From assembly GCF_963678635.1 (NCBI RefSeq), contig NC_087071.1, forward strand, positions 46,916,889-46,980,888: DNA of 64,000 nucleotides. The letters are read 5' to 3'. The notes under the pieces are model-generated. The model was not told the DNA's origin. It saw only the letters and a program-made list of their open reading frames with translations, and did not search any database. Made by a program: the position numbers and the translations under genes. The DNA is from Symsagittifera roscoffensis (Eukaryota > Xenacoelomorpha > Acoela > Convolutidae). Positions 23,593 to 35,559 of the stretch are shown here, piece by piece. Numbering within the stretch: the first letter of the stretch is position 1; every line of letters starts with the position of its first letter.

Positions 23593-24010
23593 TTGTTTAT
23601 TACTGTACTTGCATATGAACAATTAAAAGCTAGAGGTGGAATAATTCATTTTTTATCTATAGGAAAGCGCAATTTGAACGCAAAAGGACATCCATTTGTC
23701 TGCGAAATCCACATAACAATCTTAAAACACTGGTTAACTATGCGGATGTCAAATCTTTCGTTTTGGTTTGAAATGGGTTTGAAATGGCTGCTCAGGGTTT
23801 AAAATGGCAATTCATGTTTGAAATGGGGCAGTTAAATGGAAGCAGAAAAAAATTCGGAACCGATAAACTAATTTTATCTTATAACAAATATAAGGTTTTT
23901 TTTTGAAGAAAACGAACATCCAGAAATCAAAATTTCTTGTTGCTAAAAAACAACTTCCCTTCTTAATTGATTAGTTTGAAGAGATGTTGTTGACTTGGTT
24001 CGTTTTTTAC

Positions 24011-24199
24011 CCTAGGGAAGTCGACTTCTGGAATTGCACCACAGTAAAACACTACCAGCACAAGAAGTGACAGAATAGTAAAAGCCAGTTCGACCATAAA
24101 TGAGAATCGCACCCCCGCAACGCAGAGGGAGGTGAGGATGACGACAAAACCCAGCCACCATAAGGGGTGCCATTTAGGATCAGTGTGAGTGATCTGGAT
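24011..24199 (-). CDS. APC-superfamily permease, internal exon
   Basis: The exon is 189 bases, exactly 63 codons, with complete codons at both edges. The acceptor is TGCTTTTTTTCAG before 24199 and the donor is CCTAGG|GTAAAA at 24011. It encodes IQITHTDPKWHPLWW and two hydrophobic spans: LGFVVILTSLCVAGV and FMVELAFTILSLLVLVVF. It closes with YCGAIPEVDFPR. The stretch VVFYCGAIPEVDF resembles the W-I-G-A-L-P-H-F-D-F signature I recall after a membrane span in ethanolamine-permease-like proteins. It joins in phase 0 with the exon ending at 61460, across an intron of about 37 kb. Confidence 0.88.
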
Positions 24200-24669
24200 C
24201 TGAAAAAAAGCATAGCATAAATTAGCAATAATCAAACAAAGAATTAACTGTATAATTGCCATTTATTAGACTGTAACAAAAATTATGGAAACAAAAATTT
24301 CACCCCCAAAGAACATTATTATACTTCATGATTGATTGGACAAATGTTTTTGCGAAATTCTCACTAAAAGTACAAACTCAATATGAAATGTGTGGTGCAC
24401 ATGAAGTGCTTTATAAAATTTCTTTAAATTAATTTTGTTAACTATAAGCAAATTGAAAATCAAGCAAAAAACGGCCATTACAATGCTAAACTCGGGTTCT
24501 TTAGTAGTTGTTCGTACTCGATATAAACTGTTACTGGATTATATCAAATTTGCAGAAGATTCGACAAAAGATCGGCGAATTGGAGTCAAGAGTAAGACTG
24601 ATATTTATTGGACAATGGTTTAACATTTGTCATTGGATTCAATATATAGTAAAACTGCATGTGATAAAA

Positions 24670-24881
24670 TGTAAATTGGTTACAGCTAACGCTCTTTAAC
24701 AGAGTTAAAAGAATAAAAAGATAAAAGTGAATAAATCTGAAAATTAAAACATTAAAAAGTGACAGAGCACTCTCTCCGCCGGAGAGAAAGAAATTGTGAA
24801 GGTCAAACACAAATCACCGGTTAAATCAAATAGATACGTCATTAGCTAAACTAGATTAAATATAAAAGTGCAATCACATCA
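24670..24881 (-). repeat. LTR of fossil B (downstream copy)
   Basis: It matches the two parts of the interrupted LTR at 28406-28504 and 32441-32552. Its outer edges are TGTAAATTGG at left and CACATCA at right, so it has the usual TG...CA form. Confidence 0.78.
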
Positions 24882-27800
24882 TTCCTCAAAGCAGGAAAAA
24901 TTTCAATTGCAAAATTTACCAATTAACTATTTAACTGCTCCTTCCCCCCCCCCTTCAAGAAAAAAATGAAAATTAAAGCGCCGTATTCATGCCTTAAGTT
25001 AAAGTTAGAACTAACAATTGAAATTAATTGATGCGGTTAAAAAATATAAAATCAGTACTGAATTTAAATAAAATGGATGACATCCGACAAATGTAAGTGT
25101 TAAAAAACTGACTAATAAATTAAGCTTTACTTACAAAGTTAAACTGCTTAAAATGTAAGCAGAGTGGCTAAAATTAAGCACCCTCAGGTGAGTATTTTAT
25201 GGCTGGAGTTTTGGATAGCCGAGCTTTAAGTTGAATAACAAACACTGATCCGAAGGAATTTTAATGTAGAAATATAAGTTAACAATCAGGTAACAAAATG
25301 TATGATTTTTTGTGGTGTGTACGCTTAACGAAATGAGAAGTACCGATTATATCGAAGAAAGAAAAATAAGTTTTTGAATTAGCAGTTTTTGTAGCAGTTT
25401 ATAAAGTTTTCGAGCTCTGGAATGATTAGTTCGCTGTCTAACTCTGTTTGTCCATCATAGTTGTCGCTAGCGATCTTAAGTATTCGTCGGTCGAGGAAGG
25501 GGAGTGAGTGACCGAAAATGAAAAGTCCGACAGTATAGTCATCTCGTCCGAAGATATTTTGTGGTGAGACGAAGTTTGAGGTTTTTCTAAGGTTGTTATC
25601 TAGGACAATCGGAATAGAGGCTGAGCCGGATTTTTCTTCTAATAGATCTTTAACATCTATGAAATACTTTTTACCATAAAATTTCGGCGGGCCCTTGTTT
25701 TGGCTTGACCAACGTAGAAGCGGTTTGTTACCGGGATTATGAGAAGACTGATAGTTGGGGGTGGCCTCTTCGGAAGAGTCAACTATCTAGTATATCGGAA
25801 AGTTTACTGGGGAATCTTCATCGTGTGCTGCAATTGTCTTGTCCGTTGGATCTGTTTCTTGGGGATGTCACTTGGTTCCACCGGAATGATGCTAATTGGG
25901 CATTGTGAAGTTGGTAGCTCTTCGTTTGGGTTGTCGTTTAAAATCTCAACCTTTAGGTTATCATCTGCATTACGACGTTTAGCAGTGATGTTATCATGTT
26001 TTATACCATTTAGGCTATCGGAATTTTTTGTTACCTAACCACGTCTCTACAAGGGAAGCCTCTCGCTATCCATTTCCAATCGCTAATATCAAAAATATCC
26101 GAGTGAAAAAACAACAATTCGTCAGAAGCTAAAAAACCTGGAATAGTAGTCGACTTCTTAGTGGTCGAGAAGGGTTCGTTGATGATGTCGACAACCTCCT
26201 CATGGTTTTGTTGTCTGAGGTTTCCAGTTCCATTTGTTTTCTGGTCATCGACTCCTGTTTCCTAGGTTGGTTTGGTAATCCTGGTTTCGCACGCCTCGTA
26301 CTTACTTCAACATCGGGAAAAAATGGGAGCGATATGTTGCCGCTAAAAGATCGGGTTTTAGATGAATTGGATTTTGGAAGAGCGACGTCTGATTTGCTGA
26401 AGATTTTTCCACAGGATAATTCTACAGTAGTGCTAGAGGTATTTATAATTTTTTGGTTTAACTTTTTGTAAAAGGGATTTCCATTGATGCCCTCCTTTGT
26501 TTTCCGAAGAATTTTACCTTTGAATGCACTTTGAAGGGGCATTCTAGACGAGGAAGGTTTTGAGTGAGATGGGCAGTCTGATTCATATTATGGGATCACA
26601 GTATTCTTATAGCCCCCCTCCACTCTGTCGTCCACGTTCCAGTCCCTAGCTCTTTCCTTGCAGAGTATCGATTGCCCTTGTTTAAAACTCCATCGGAAGA
26701 TGTATCAGATGCTAGTTGTTTCCAAATATTTTTTGGTTTTCTATTAAAATGTATTTCGAATGGAGAGCATTTAATTTTTGATTGATAAAAGGATCAAAAG
26801 TTCCAGATAACTTTTGAGATAGCGTCTTGTAGAGTAAATTTTTGAAATTCTCAGGCTTTTGCCAACAGTTTGAGTTTTACGTTATGTACAAGTTTTTCAA
26901 CTAGTCCGTTGGAGCAATCGTCTCCTACTGTACAAAATGTTAAACTAACATTGATCGAGTTACAAAATACATTAAAAACTCGGCTTTTAAAACAGCTTGC
27001 GTGGTCTGTTCTGATGGAGTAGGGTATGCCATGGCGAAAGATATTATCTGGAAGAAATTCGATAACTGCTTTTGAAGATGTGGATGTAGTAATTTTTGCT
27101 GATGGAAATTCTTGAGCTTAATCAATGCAAAGTAAAATAGGTTTATTTTTGTCCCAGTGAGAATCTAAAGGACCAACGAAGTCTAAGTTGAGTTCTTCGT
27201 TAGGCTCATGTAAGGGGAGAAGTTCACTAACTTGAGATTTTGGAAAAATGCTTTTTAAATTCTTACCCGCCTTTGTACATTCTGAACAATTTATGCAACG
27301 GAAAAAAACTGTCTGTTAATATGAGGCCACCAGATGTAATGGGCCAAGTACTTCATTTCGAATTGACCGGGGTGTGTTTCGTGTAGTGTCTTCATCTTTA
27401 ATTTCCGAGGGTAAAGGGGATAACTAATTTACCGTCCATCTATAATAATCCGTCGGATTCGTGTAAGTCGCGTACAAAGTGATGAAAATATGGAGAATTT
27501 GCAAAAATCGTCTCTGTTTCGTTTTGAAGTGATTTCACGATGGGGCTAAACATTGGGTCATCTTCGGTTAGGAGAGCGACTAGGATGGCATTAAATAAAG
27601 TATTCAAATCCAAAAGACGATCGGGCAACTTCAAATTTTCATTTACAAGTTTTTCCTGTTCAACTAACAATGGGAACTCTAGAGAAATTTGAATGCCGGA
27701 AATGGACGAATAGAAATAGTTCTTATAATGTTCCATCGCCCAAAGGACTCCTAATAGTTCTAATTCGTTAGTAGAGTATTTAAATTTGTGTGGATTTAAA

Positions 27801-28405
27801 AACCGAGAGGCAAAAGCAACCGTTTTCCAACCGTTCCCATGAGATTGTTCTAGCGATGCCCCCAATCCGTTATGAGATGTATCCGTTTTTATTCTGGTAT
27901 TACGTTTTATTACGATTTATTAAGTTTAAATTTTCTGTCAGATTAACGTTTTTTTAGGATTTTATTTTGAAGAATTTTTACTTTGATGAATTTCTGGCTG
28001 AAGATTTGTTTTCCTTCATTTCCAAGGGCTAGCTAGAGGATTGAACTGAGTTTCTTGTTGGCTTCCGCTATTCTCACTCCATTGAATTTCTTTGTTTCAG
28101 TTTTCATAGCTGCCGCTTCCTCGTCGTCGTATCATTTTTTTTCTCAGATACTTCTCTCCATCCGCGTTTTTCTTTGGTTTTCCAATTCTTTTTCCGTCGG
28201 ATTTTTTACTGTTGGTGGAAGAGGATGGTGTCTTTCCGATGATTTTAGTAGAATCTAGATATATACAATTTCTTTCGCTAAAATTCCTAGGTGGAAAAGA
28301 TCACTCCAATCTTCCCAAGGGATATTTGGGTCCACCTAATGGTTCTGCCAAAATGGAGGTATTCCTCTCACGTTAGAGTCGTTGTTTGACTGCGTCATGA
28401 TAAAA

Positions 28406-28504
28406 AGTTACTTGGTTACAGGTAACTCTACTTTATACAATTCAAAGAATAAAAGGATAGAAATGAATTAATCTAAAAATTAAAACATTAGAAGTGACAG
28501 AGCA
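28406..28504 (-). repeat. LTR of fossil B, first part of split copy
   Basis: It aligns with the first half of 24670-24881 and breaks off after GACAGAGCA, where LINE 2 begins. The alignment resumes at 32441. Confidence 0.75.
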
Positions 28505-28859
28505 TTTATCACAGCCTAATTGTTGTGATAAATTTATTAAATAGCATTAGCTGCTAATTGATTAGTTCATTCCAGAGCGCACTGTTTGGTGAATCGGATA
28601 CTTGCGTCAATAGCCCTCTGCTAAGAGATTTTAGAGATCCGATTGATGGTACACAGCATTTGAACCAGAAGAACAAAAGATATATTCACTTCATTTACGT
28701 GACGTTTTTGGTTATTAACTCTATCATTCTCTGCTTTATTGCCGATATTTCTTCTTGATTTATTATAAAGAGCTAAAGTAGAGACAACGGATTTGATTTT
28801 CATGGTGGACGGCGATAGTGGACGTGGGCGGTTACCATCCACCAAGGACATTATCCTGC

Positions 28860-29475
28860 AATTGACGAGCTGCTTGATTGTAATCCTGAAGAATTGAAAA
28901 AGTTTCTAGCCACTGTCAATAAAAGCAATTTCACTTGTTTATTACGCGAAGCTTTGTCCAGGGTGAAGTCCACTGCCTTAATTGTCGATTTGATATCTGC
29001 GGTAGAAAAATCTATCAATTCTGTGCCAGTAACCCTTGCTGTCCAAATCGTCATATTCAACCCCTCTACCTATCCACAGTCTGAAACCCTCCATAAAGTA
29101 GATGAAATCAGAATTCAAGGCATACCTGAGAGCTCATCTCAAACCACAGTTAAACGATTCGACGATGATTCGAAACTAGTCACCGATGTGCTGGAATTTA
29201 TTGAAAAGGATGCTTCAGGTTGCAATCAAGCGGACAAAGTGAAACCCAATTCAGGCCGAAGTATCATTATAAAATTGAATTCAGCGTGGTCTGCTCGCAA
29301 GTTATTGAGCAAAGCCTACAAGCTGAAAGACTATTCATCTGCCGTATTACTAAGTAAGTCCCTCACAAAAACTGGCCAAGAACTTGAAAGAACCCTTCTG
29401 AAAAAACGATTTGAATTTAGCGAGTCTGGGCATGACAAAAGTCTCATAAAAATTAGAGTTTTAAAACTTTAGTTG
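28860..29475 (+). pseudogene. LINE 2 ORF1-like region
   Basis: A long open stretch of about 200 codons includes DELLDCNPEELKKFLATV, KVDEIRIQGIPESSSQTTV and SGRSIIIKLNSAWSARKLLS. The pattern R-I-x-G-I-P-E-S followed by I-I-I-K-L-x-S resembles the RNA-recognition fold of CR1/L1-type ORF1 proteins, which bind element RNA in ribonucleoprotein particles. It ends at a TAG near 29470, with a few more plausible codons after it. The upstream part, where a zinc finger may be expected, is not clear. Confidence 0.65.
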
Positions 29476-29539
29476 GATGGCCAAGAGGTTCCAATAAATT
29501 CCAATGAAGACTGACTTTATTCTGAATTATTTATAGTGT

Positions 29540-30285
29540 TCTTAAATTGACAAAGCTTGGTTTCATTAAATACACGACTACAAGTTGTTAACTTGTTAAA
29601 TTCGTGGAACTGTGGTATCTTTTGTGCCTCCGAAACATTGCCGGAAGACTCTACCGAATCTAGCCACGTTTTTCATTTCTCTGATTATTTTGTTATTGCT
29701 CGATCTGATAGATCGATTGGCGAACACGGGGGTGCTCTTATAGCCATGAAATCTACCTTAAGTTCACCTTTTGATATCATACTGGTTCATTGCAATTCTA
29801 ATGATGGATGCGCTGCTATACTTTTGAGTTCTTCATATGTTTTATGCATTGATACAGTTTATAACCCTCCTGCATCTTCTAGGTTCAGGCTACACTGTTC
29901 AGAAGTTCAATTTTTCCTATCCTTAGTATACTCTGCTTACCGGACGTAATGTTCAGAACGTGGTTGTTTAAATAAATATTTCTTACACGGCGGTGATTTT
30001 AACCTACCAGATTTTGATTAGCGTTCTAGCTTTAGTTCTTCAACTTATGACATGAATTTGACTTCAATCTTCCAGGATTACAATCTGCAGCAATTTATTC
30101 ATGAATCAACTCATAATAGTGGGAATATACTTGACATTCTTCTAACTGACCGTTTTCTAGAAAATGAACCTGTTGTCTTTGATTGTGCACTTTCTGATCA
30201 CCGTGGCGTTGGGGTTACATTTTCAATGCAAACAAACACTGAGTTATTTCCACCATCTTATTCCAGAAGTTCTTTTAATTTCGTT
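29540..30285 (+). pseudogene. LINE 2 endonuclease region
   Basis: Pieces of an APE-type endonuclease are visible: LNSWNCGIFCASETLPEDS with the catalytic glutamate, DYFVIARSDRSIGEHGGALI, HGGDFNLPDFD (the D-x-N box) and FDCALSDHRGVGVTF (the S-D-H box). A stop and a frame change near 29946-30050 separate the halves. The box order and spacing suit the CR1/Jockey group. Confidence 0.75.
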
Positions 30286-30959
30286 ACTTTTAATAGTTTC
30301 CTAGATGCGTGCTACGATGCATTAGGGCATTCTCATTTAGTTGAAATTTTCTCAACTCTGTTAATACCTACAATATCAGGTGCAGTGGCAGCATCTGCAC
30401 AGCTGAAAAGGAAAAAACGACAAGAACTACCTTTTTAATACAAAATCATCTACCATTCACCTTATGAAAAAACTAACTTCAAAGACACGACAATTCCCGG
30501 CTTGTGATCATAGTTCTCTGGCACTTGAGCTTGACGGAAACTTAGAACTGGATAAAATATGTTATCTCAACTCATTTGCAAATTTGAATGTTAACAAATG
30601 TTTCAAAATTCTCAAGAGCATTTCCAACAAGTCTACATTTCCTGGCACCTTACATTGTGGGTCATTTAAAGCTCGCACTGTTTTAGAAAAATGCAATTTA
30701 TTTAATCGCTTTTTCGCTTCAGTTTTCAAACCCTCCTGTTCCGTCGATGTGTTACAGCTCTATACTTGTTCGTCAATTTCGTTAAATTCCATTGATATCT
30801 CTTTCGACAAAATTCTCAGCTTCTTACGCTTTGCTGATAATTCATCCTCAGTTTGCTGTGATAATGTACCTCCTGCATTTCTAAGGTACTGCTCTAATCA
30901 ATTGTGTCCCTTGGTTATAGCGCTTTAAGAGGATATTTTGAAGCACGAAGTCTGGCCTG

Positions 30960-32040
30960 ATGCTTGGAAAACTGCGTATGTTTCGCCTCTTCGAAAGAAA
31001 TTGCAGTGATGTTACCAATTATCGGCCAATCAGCTTATAACCGAAAGTTTATTATCACTAGGTCTAGAAGGAGTTTTATTCTATCATCTTTATTTGAAAA
31101 TCCGGTAAAAAGTTTCGTCATCACAACATGGGTTCATGTCTCGGCGTTCAACTGTAATGAATTTTTGAATTTTTGTGATAATATTTTTGAAGGTCATGAG
31201 CGGCGTCTTTTTACTACCGTGTTTTATGCTGACATTAAGAAAGCTTTCGACTCAGTGCGACATGACAGGCTGCTTTATTAACTTGCGTCATATGGCCTTG
31301 ATCATGATTTCCTAGAACTTCTACATAGTTATTTATCCACTCGCTCCCAGCGTGTGCGCATGGATGGCATGCTACCTGAAATTGGCGCAATGACAAGTGG
31401 GGTGCCCCAAGGTAGCATTTTATGGCCTTTATCATTCTTACTGTTTGTGAACGATCTTCCCTCAACCCTTAGCACCTCTTTTTTTCTCTTTGCTGATGAT
31501 CTCAAATGCTGCAGCGTAAATTATAATTCCTTACAGACTGACTTGTCCGCTCTACAGCGATGGTGCACTGGAAATTTTCTTGATTTACATCCAGAGAAGT
31601 GCAAAATACTGTTCACTGTTCCATAACGACTCTCTATATCGGTAGTACTTTCCTTGATAGCATTAAAAGTTTTAAAGAACTTGGTGTTATTTTTACTTCG
31701 AATTTAAGTTGGTCCCTCCACATTGCTGAAAAAAATTCGAAGTGCTCTAAGTTCTTCTATATGCTTAAAAGAAATGTTCCGATGGGTGCATCTAGATCAC
31801 TCAAACTTAATTTATACAAAACTTGTATTCTCTCCATTTTATCTTATGCATCTCCAATTTGGTCCCCAAGCAAAACAGAACTTCAGAAGTTGGAGAATTT
31901 AAATAAGCGTCGCATTAAGTGGATTGGCATGACTGGTGATTATGATTCTACACTCTTGAACTTGAATATTTACCCTGTCTTCTATAAGTTAGAGATAAGT
32001 GATTTAGTCCTTTTCCAACGACTTTTCCACGGGAAATAAA
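30960..32040 (+). pseudogene. LINE 2 reverse transcriptase and thumb region
   Basis: Recognisable boxes are TVFYADIKKAFDSVRHDRLL (first catalytic aspartate), SGVPQGSILWPLSFLLFVND and FFLFADDLKCC (F-A-D-D). The C-terminal thumb includes LGVIFTSNLSWSLHI, ILSYASPIWSPSKTELQ and NKRRIKWIGM. One in-frame TAA lies at 31279-31281 within the same frame, and a frameshift occurs near 31615. The domain order and the SPIWSP-like box are standard for this LINE group. Confidence 0.82.
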
Positions 32041-32423
32041 CCTGAATATTTTTGTTACGCTACCCTTTCAGAATCTTGTTAGTCGTTGCGGCGCTCAAAT
32101 TACTGCATGTTTGTTTCGAAAAATCGAAGATTTTTGAACACGAGAAATTTTGATTTTGATCGAGTTGTAAGGCTGGTAAATCACCTGAAAATTGATGCTC
32201 GTGATTCCTTTGTGAATGGAAGAGGAAAATTCATCTTTTCTACAAGAGCAAGCTTCAAAAAACGTACAATGAAAAAATGAGCTGTACGTGGTCGGCAAAA
32301 TGTAATTGCCTGTATTGTAGTTCTTAATATCTATTTTAAAAATAAAAACTATTTCTGTTATTGCTGTTAAGATTTGTAAATTTTATAATTGTTTTGTAAA
32401 TTCCCCAAGGCTTAAATTAAGTT

Positions 32424-32446
32424 CTTCTCTCTCTCTCTCTCTCTCT
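32424..32446. repeat. (CT)n microsatellite
   Basis: About eleven CT units lie exactly at the LINE 2 / LTR junction. The other LTR has only CTCTCTCC here. The run may have grown from the LTR's own CT motif, or be the LINE's 3' tail. Confidence 0.85.
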
Positions 32447-32552
32447 CCGCCGGAGAGAATGAAAGTGTGAAGGTCAAATATAAATGACCGGTTAAATCAA
32501 TTATATACGTCATTAGCTAAACTAGATTAAATATATACGTGGAATCACATCA
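32441..32552 (-). repeat. LTR of fossil B, second part of split copy
   Basis: It resumes the alignment to 24670-24881 from CTCTCTCCGCCGGAGAGAA to the terminal AATCACATCA. It completes the LTR after the LINE 2 insertion. Confidence 0.78.
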
Positions 32553-32837
32553 GTATGTATAGGGATCATTTGACTACGGATATCTGCTACAAAAGTCTCT
32601 ACTGTGCTGTGTTTGAAGTCGAGTTTGACTACATGAGTTTGTAATCACTTGAAACTAACGATTCTTTTTTTTGTCAAAAAAAAATGTATAACGCTTCGAC
32701 TGTCCTTTTAAGTCTATAATTTTAAGTCTAAAAACAAATGTTGAAAAATGTTTTTTTTTTAATTTTTAATTCAAAATTCAATCCCCAGGCATTCTTTGAG
32801 CCAGAAAAGGATGCATTTATTGTCTAGTAACATATTG

Positions 32838-33205
32838 AACAAGACTGCTCGTATCAAGGCAAAGCCCTGAATGTTTCGAATGTCTTTCAATTGGCATTGA
32901 ATAGTTATTGAATAATGAATTATTGACAACATATGAATTTCGAGCTGAATATCAAGAATCGTGTAAGAAATTTGAAATGCCAAGTAGCCTGCCTCAATTG
33001 AACGTGGAATTGCTTTGTGGTGGTCACGTTAGCCTATTATTGAGGTTGTCACATCTGCATTTAAGTCAGGATTTTTTTTGGTGAGCTTGACTTTACTGGG
33101 ACCACAATGATCCAAGGACCCATTCCCCGGAGTAAACTTTGTGAGAATTGGTCTGAACACTAAAACCACCCCAAGCATATATATTCCTTACTTCTTCAAA
33201 AGTCG
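32838..33205. repeat. 0.55-kb dispersed repeat, internally rearranged copy
   Basis: The left end AACAAGACTGCTCGTATCAAGG matches 16839. The right end ACTTCTTCAAAAGTCGGAACAG matches the end at 17375. The middle is unrelated or too diverged to align, so this copy has been deleted or filled internally. Confidence 0.65.
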
Positions 33206-33249
33206 GAACAGAAAGCTATTTACATTCCCTAACTTAAATTTGCAATGAC

Positions 33250-33480
33250 TTCTGAGGCGAATATAACAACCGCTCACGCGTTAATAGCACAACATGGCAC
33301 GAGCTATCTAAAGTTTGATTTGCCCCAGTTTGGCCAAAAAATAGTTTTATACCCCCTCAACTACTAAAAAACGATCCCAGCTCTCAATATAATTCAAAAT
33401 AATTACAAAATCCGTTCAAAAAGGCTATTTAGAATTAGTCTGAAAAAACTATACCGAGTAATTTTTTTTTGCTAATTTTA
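33250..33480. repeat. 0.55-kb dispersed repeat, internal fragment
   Basis: CCGCTCACGCGTTAATAGC, TTTGCCCCAGTTTGGCCAAAA and the CTGAAAAAACTATACCGAG segment correspond to the middle of the repeat at 16839-17375. It adjoins the preceding rearranged copy. Confidence 0.55.
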
Positions 33481-33905
33481 AAAACCGGAGGAAACCATAG
33501 GTTGAATATCCAACATAAAAAAAAACTATGAAAAAAACGATACCACTGAGAATAAAATGACGTTAAATGAATTTTAACAAAAACAAAAAACTTGGCGCGC
33601 AGCACTCCAGTATTCCTACAAAAACAGAAATTACTGTTTAGATTTTCTTTGGAATTTGAATTTCAGTAACGTTAACAAGAAAAACAAGAAGTGTAAGTAT
33701 TTTTTGCATAAGTTTAAGTATTAAGGCTAATTTTATCTAATAATTTTTGAAATCAATCACATATATCTGTCTGGCGATTCATTTTTTTACTCCCCTACTC
33801 TTAAACAGTAGATATAAAATACCTGAGTTTTTGCATAGTAGAACATACTGATCGGGTGCTATTTCGCCATAAAATTACGGAATAAAAGGGCATAAAAGCA
33901 AACAA

Positions 33906-34412
33906 AAAAGCGCGTATCAGGGCGAGGCCCCCTAAGTTTCCGAGTACCTTTAAATGTCTATGGAGCAGTAATAACATGAAAAAATTAAATTTAAAAAAGT
34001 TTTAAAAAAATTTTTGAAAAAAAACAGAGATTTTTGCAAAAACAATCCTATCAAACGCCATATAAAGTACAAAGTGATAGATTTCGCTCCTAATAACAAA
34101 TCAAATGTGGCAAAAAATTTTCCTTCAACCAATTTGGAACGGTTGAAGGAAACCAAAGACGCTTTAAATCTCAGCTTACGCATTAAAGTCGCGCGTTAAT
34201 TGTCCCAAATTGGCAAAATGGCAGTCTTTAAACACTCATAACTTTACAAAAAAAGATCACAGGTGAAATATTTTTTAAAATTTAAGCTCCGGACAACAAA
34301 AGTTTTTGAATGATTTTTAAAAAATTTCGTCAAAAAGGGCTTGTTAAAAAGTCGAAAACTGTCTGAAGAAAAAAACCACCAGAGCACAAATAGTCCGTTA
34401 CTTTCGTTACAA
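33906..34412. repeat. 0.55-kb dispersed repeat, full-length copy
   Basis: It is collinear with 16839-17375 from GCGCGTATCAGGGCGAGGCC to TTACAAAAGTCGGAACAA. Shared landmarks are GGAGCAGTAATAA, CGCCATA-AAGTACAAAG, TTCAACCAATTTGG, CGCGCGTTAATTGTCCCAAA and GATCACAGGTGAAATAT. It is non-coding. Confidence 0.75.
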
Positions 34413-35423
34413 AAGTCGGAACAAAAAACAAGAAGCGCGCATTCTATCTTTCATTTGCAGATCAATTGAAGCACTTGTATGTTTTTTGACAAATTAATTC
34501 ATTTTCGCTTTTAAATAAAGACTATAGAGAAGGCAAAAAAGGTATCAACTTTCAATTGACAATTATCAAGTGTTAATTGACAGTTTTTACCGAAATAAAA
34601 ACTGTCTTAAATTTAATCGATCCAATCATTAAAAAGTACTCCAGGATGTCAACTAAACTGTATTTCTACATTTTTTGATTCAATTGGTTTATATACGGCG
34701 TGCTTAATGTGCCTGAATTAATGAAACCAAATCGTTTTACTAAAACGAAAGTTCTACAAAGTTATTTTTTCGCATATTAGAGAGTGAAAACAACATAAAA
34801 ACTGCCGGACAAAAACAAAGTTACAAGACAATTAAGCAAGGAAAATTTTACGAGCAAAACGAGATCGTCTCTCTGCACATTGAATCATCAACTCCTCGCT
34901 GAAAACCGGAAAAAAATCAGTTACCTGAACTTCATTCAGTGCTTCATTAATGATTTTTCAAATTAAAGAAAGTAAAGAAGCATCAAGTATCAAAATTTAT
35001 ACGGTATGAATTATCAAACCAATATTCAACCATAAAAATCGGTAAAGCTTTTTTTACCACATTTTAACTAGTAAAGCCAAGTAATTAAAACCATTTTTTG
35101 AAACTTTAAAGCAAAAAAAATATGCCGGTAACTCTAAAATATGCATTTCATAACTGCAAGTTAAGACGAAACTCGGATTTGAAAAAAGTTGCGAGCAAAG
35201 TGCGCTCCCTTTCAAGTTATTCGTTGATTATAATCAGGGCAAAATCAGATCAAAAATATCAACACAGGACAAATAAAACAGAACTGTTCTAAGCACAATT
35301 GTGATTCCGATAAACAGTTCCCAGTGCTAAATTGCAATTGCACTGATGGTCGCCAATTGAAGTAGATTGACTCAATAACATAATTCATTGAAGTTAAAAT
35401 TTTTTCACAGACATTGAAAATTG

Positions 35424-35559
35424 TGTGGTACTGCGTTTGCACTAACTAACCTTGAGTGACAGCTGAAAGGCCACTGCAGTTGCAGTAAGCGTATTTATTA
35501 ATGTTATATAATCACGTTAAGATATTTTTATTTATGTGTGGTCAAGGTCAACGGTGGTG
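35424..35559 (+). repeat. 5' LTR of fossil C
   Basis: The LTR starts TGTGGTACTGCGTTTGC and ends GTCAAGGTCAACGGTGGTG. It aligns without gaps to 42380-42515. The end boundary is where the two copies stop matching, so it may be a few bases off. Confidence 0.82.

Larger units (their letters stand above)
28505..32440 (+). mobile_element. LINE 2: CR1/Jockey-like non-LTR retrotransposon inserted in an LTR
   Basis: This 3.9-kb insertion interrupts the LTR of fossil B, so it is younger than that element. It carries ORF1-like, endonuclease and reverse-transcriptase regions in order. It ends in AT-rich DNA that passes into a CT microsatellite. Near its left edge is a perfect 9-bp hairpin, TTTATCACA and TGTGATAAA (about 28506-28533). 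Base composition matches the surrounding AT-rich DNA, unlike LINE 1. The reading frames carry several stops and frameshifts, so it is dead. The exact junction at the right is blurred by the CT repeat. Confidence 0.85.
24670..32552 (-). mobile_element. Ty3/gypsy LTR retrotransposon fossil B, with a LINE nested in one LTR
   Basis: LTRs of about 212 bp bound it. The downstream one (24670-24881) is whole. The upstream one is split into 28406-28504 and 32441-32552 by LINE 2. Both end in AATCACATCA, and share the AGAATAAAA, AAATTAAAACATTA, CTCTCTCCGCCGGAGAGAA and AAACTAGATTAAATATA blocks. On the minus strand the internal 3.5 kb has a gag-like start near 28200-28400, an RNase H segment at about 27730-27900 (STNELELLGVLWAMEHYKN), integrase at about 26600-27320 and a post-integrase segment to about 25390. 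Most of gag, protease and reverse transcriptase are absent. It is broken in many places. The divergence of the LTRs suggests an old insertion. Confidence 0.85.

Noticed and set aside
23198-23622. Repetitive open frames rich in CGIHLRF- or NPLTFAD-like words
   Set aside because: They are translations of the GGATTCCGCAAA tandem units in three frames, and no protein family is recognisable.
24435-24699. Small plus-strand frames next to the permease exon at 24011-24199
   Set aside because: They are short, AT-driven and run into the LTR of fossil B. No motif was seen.
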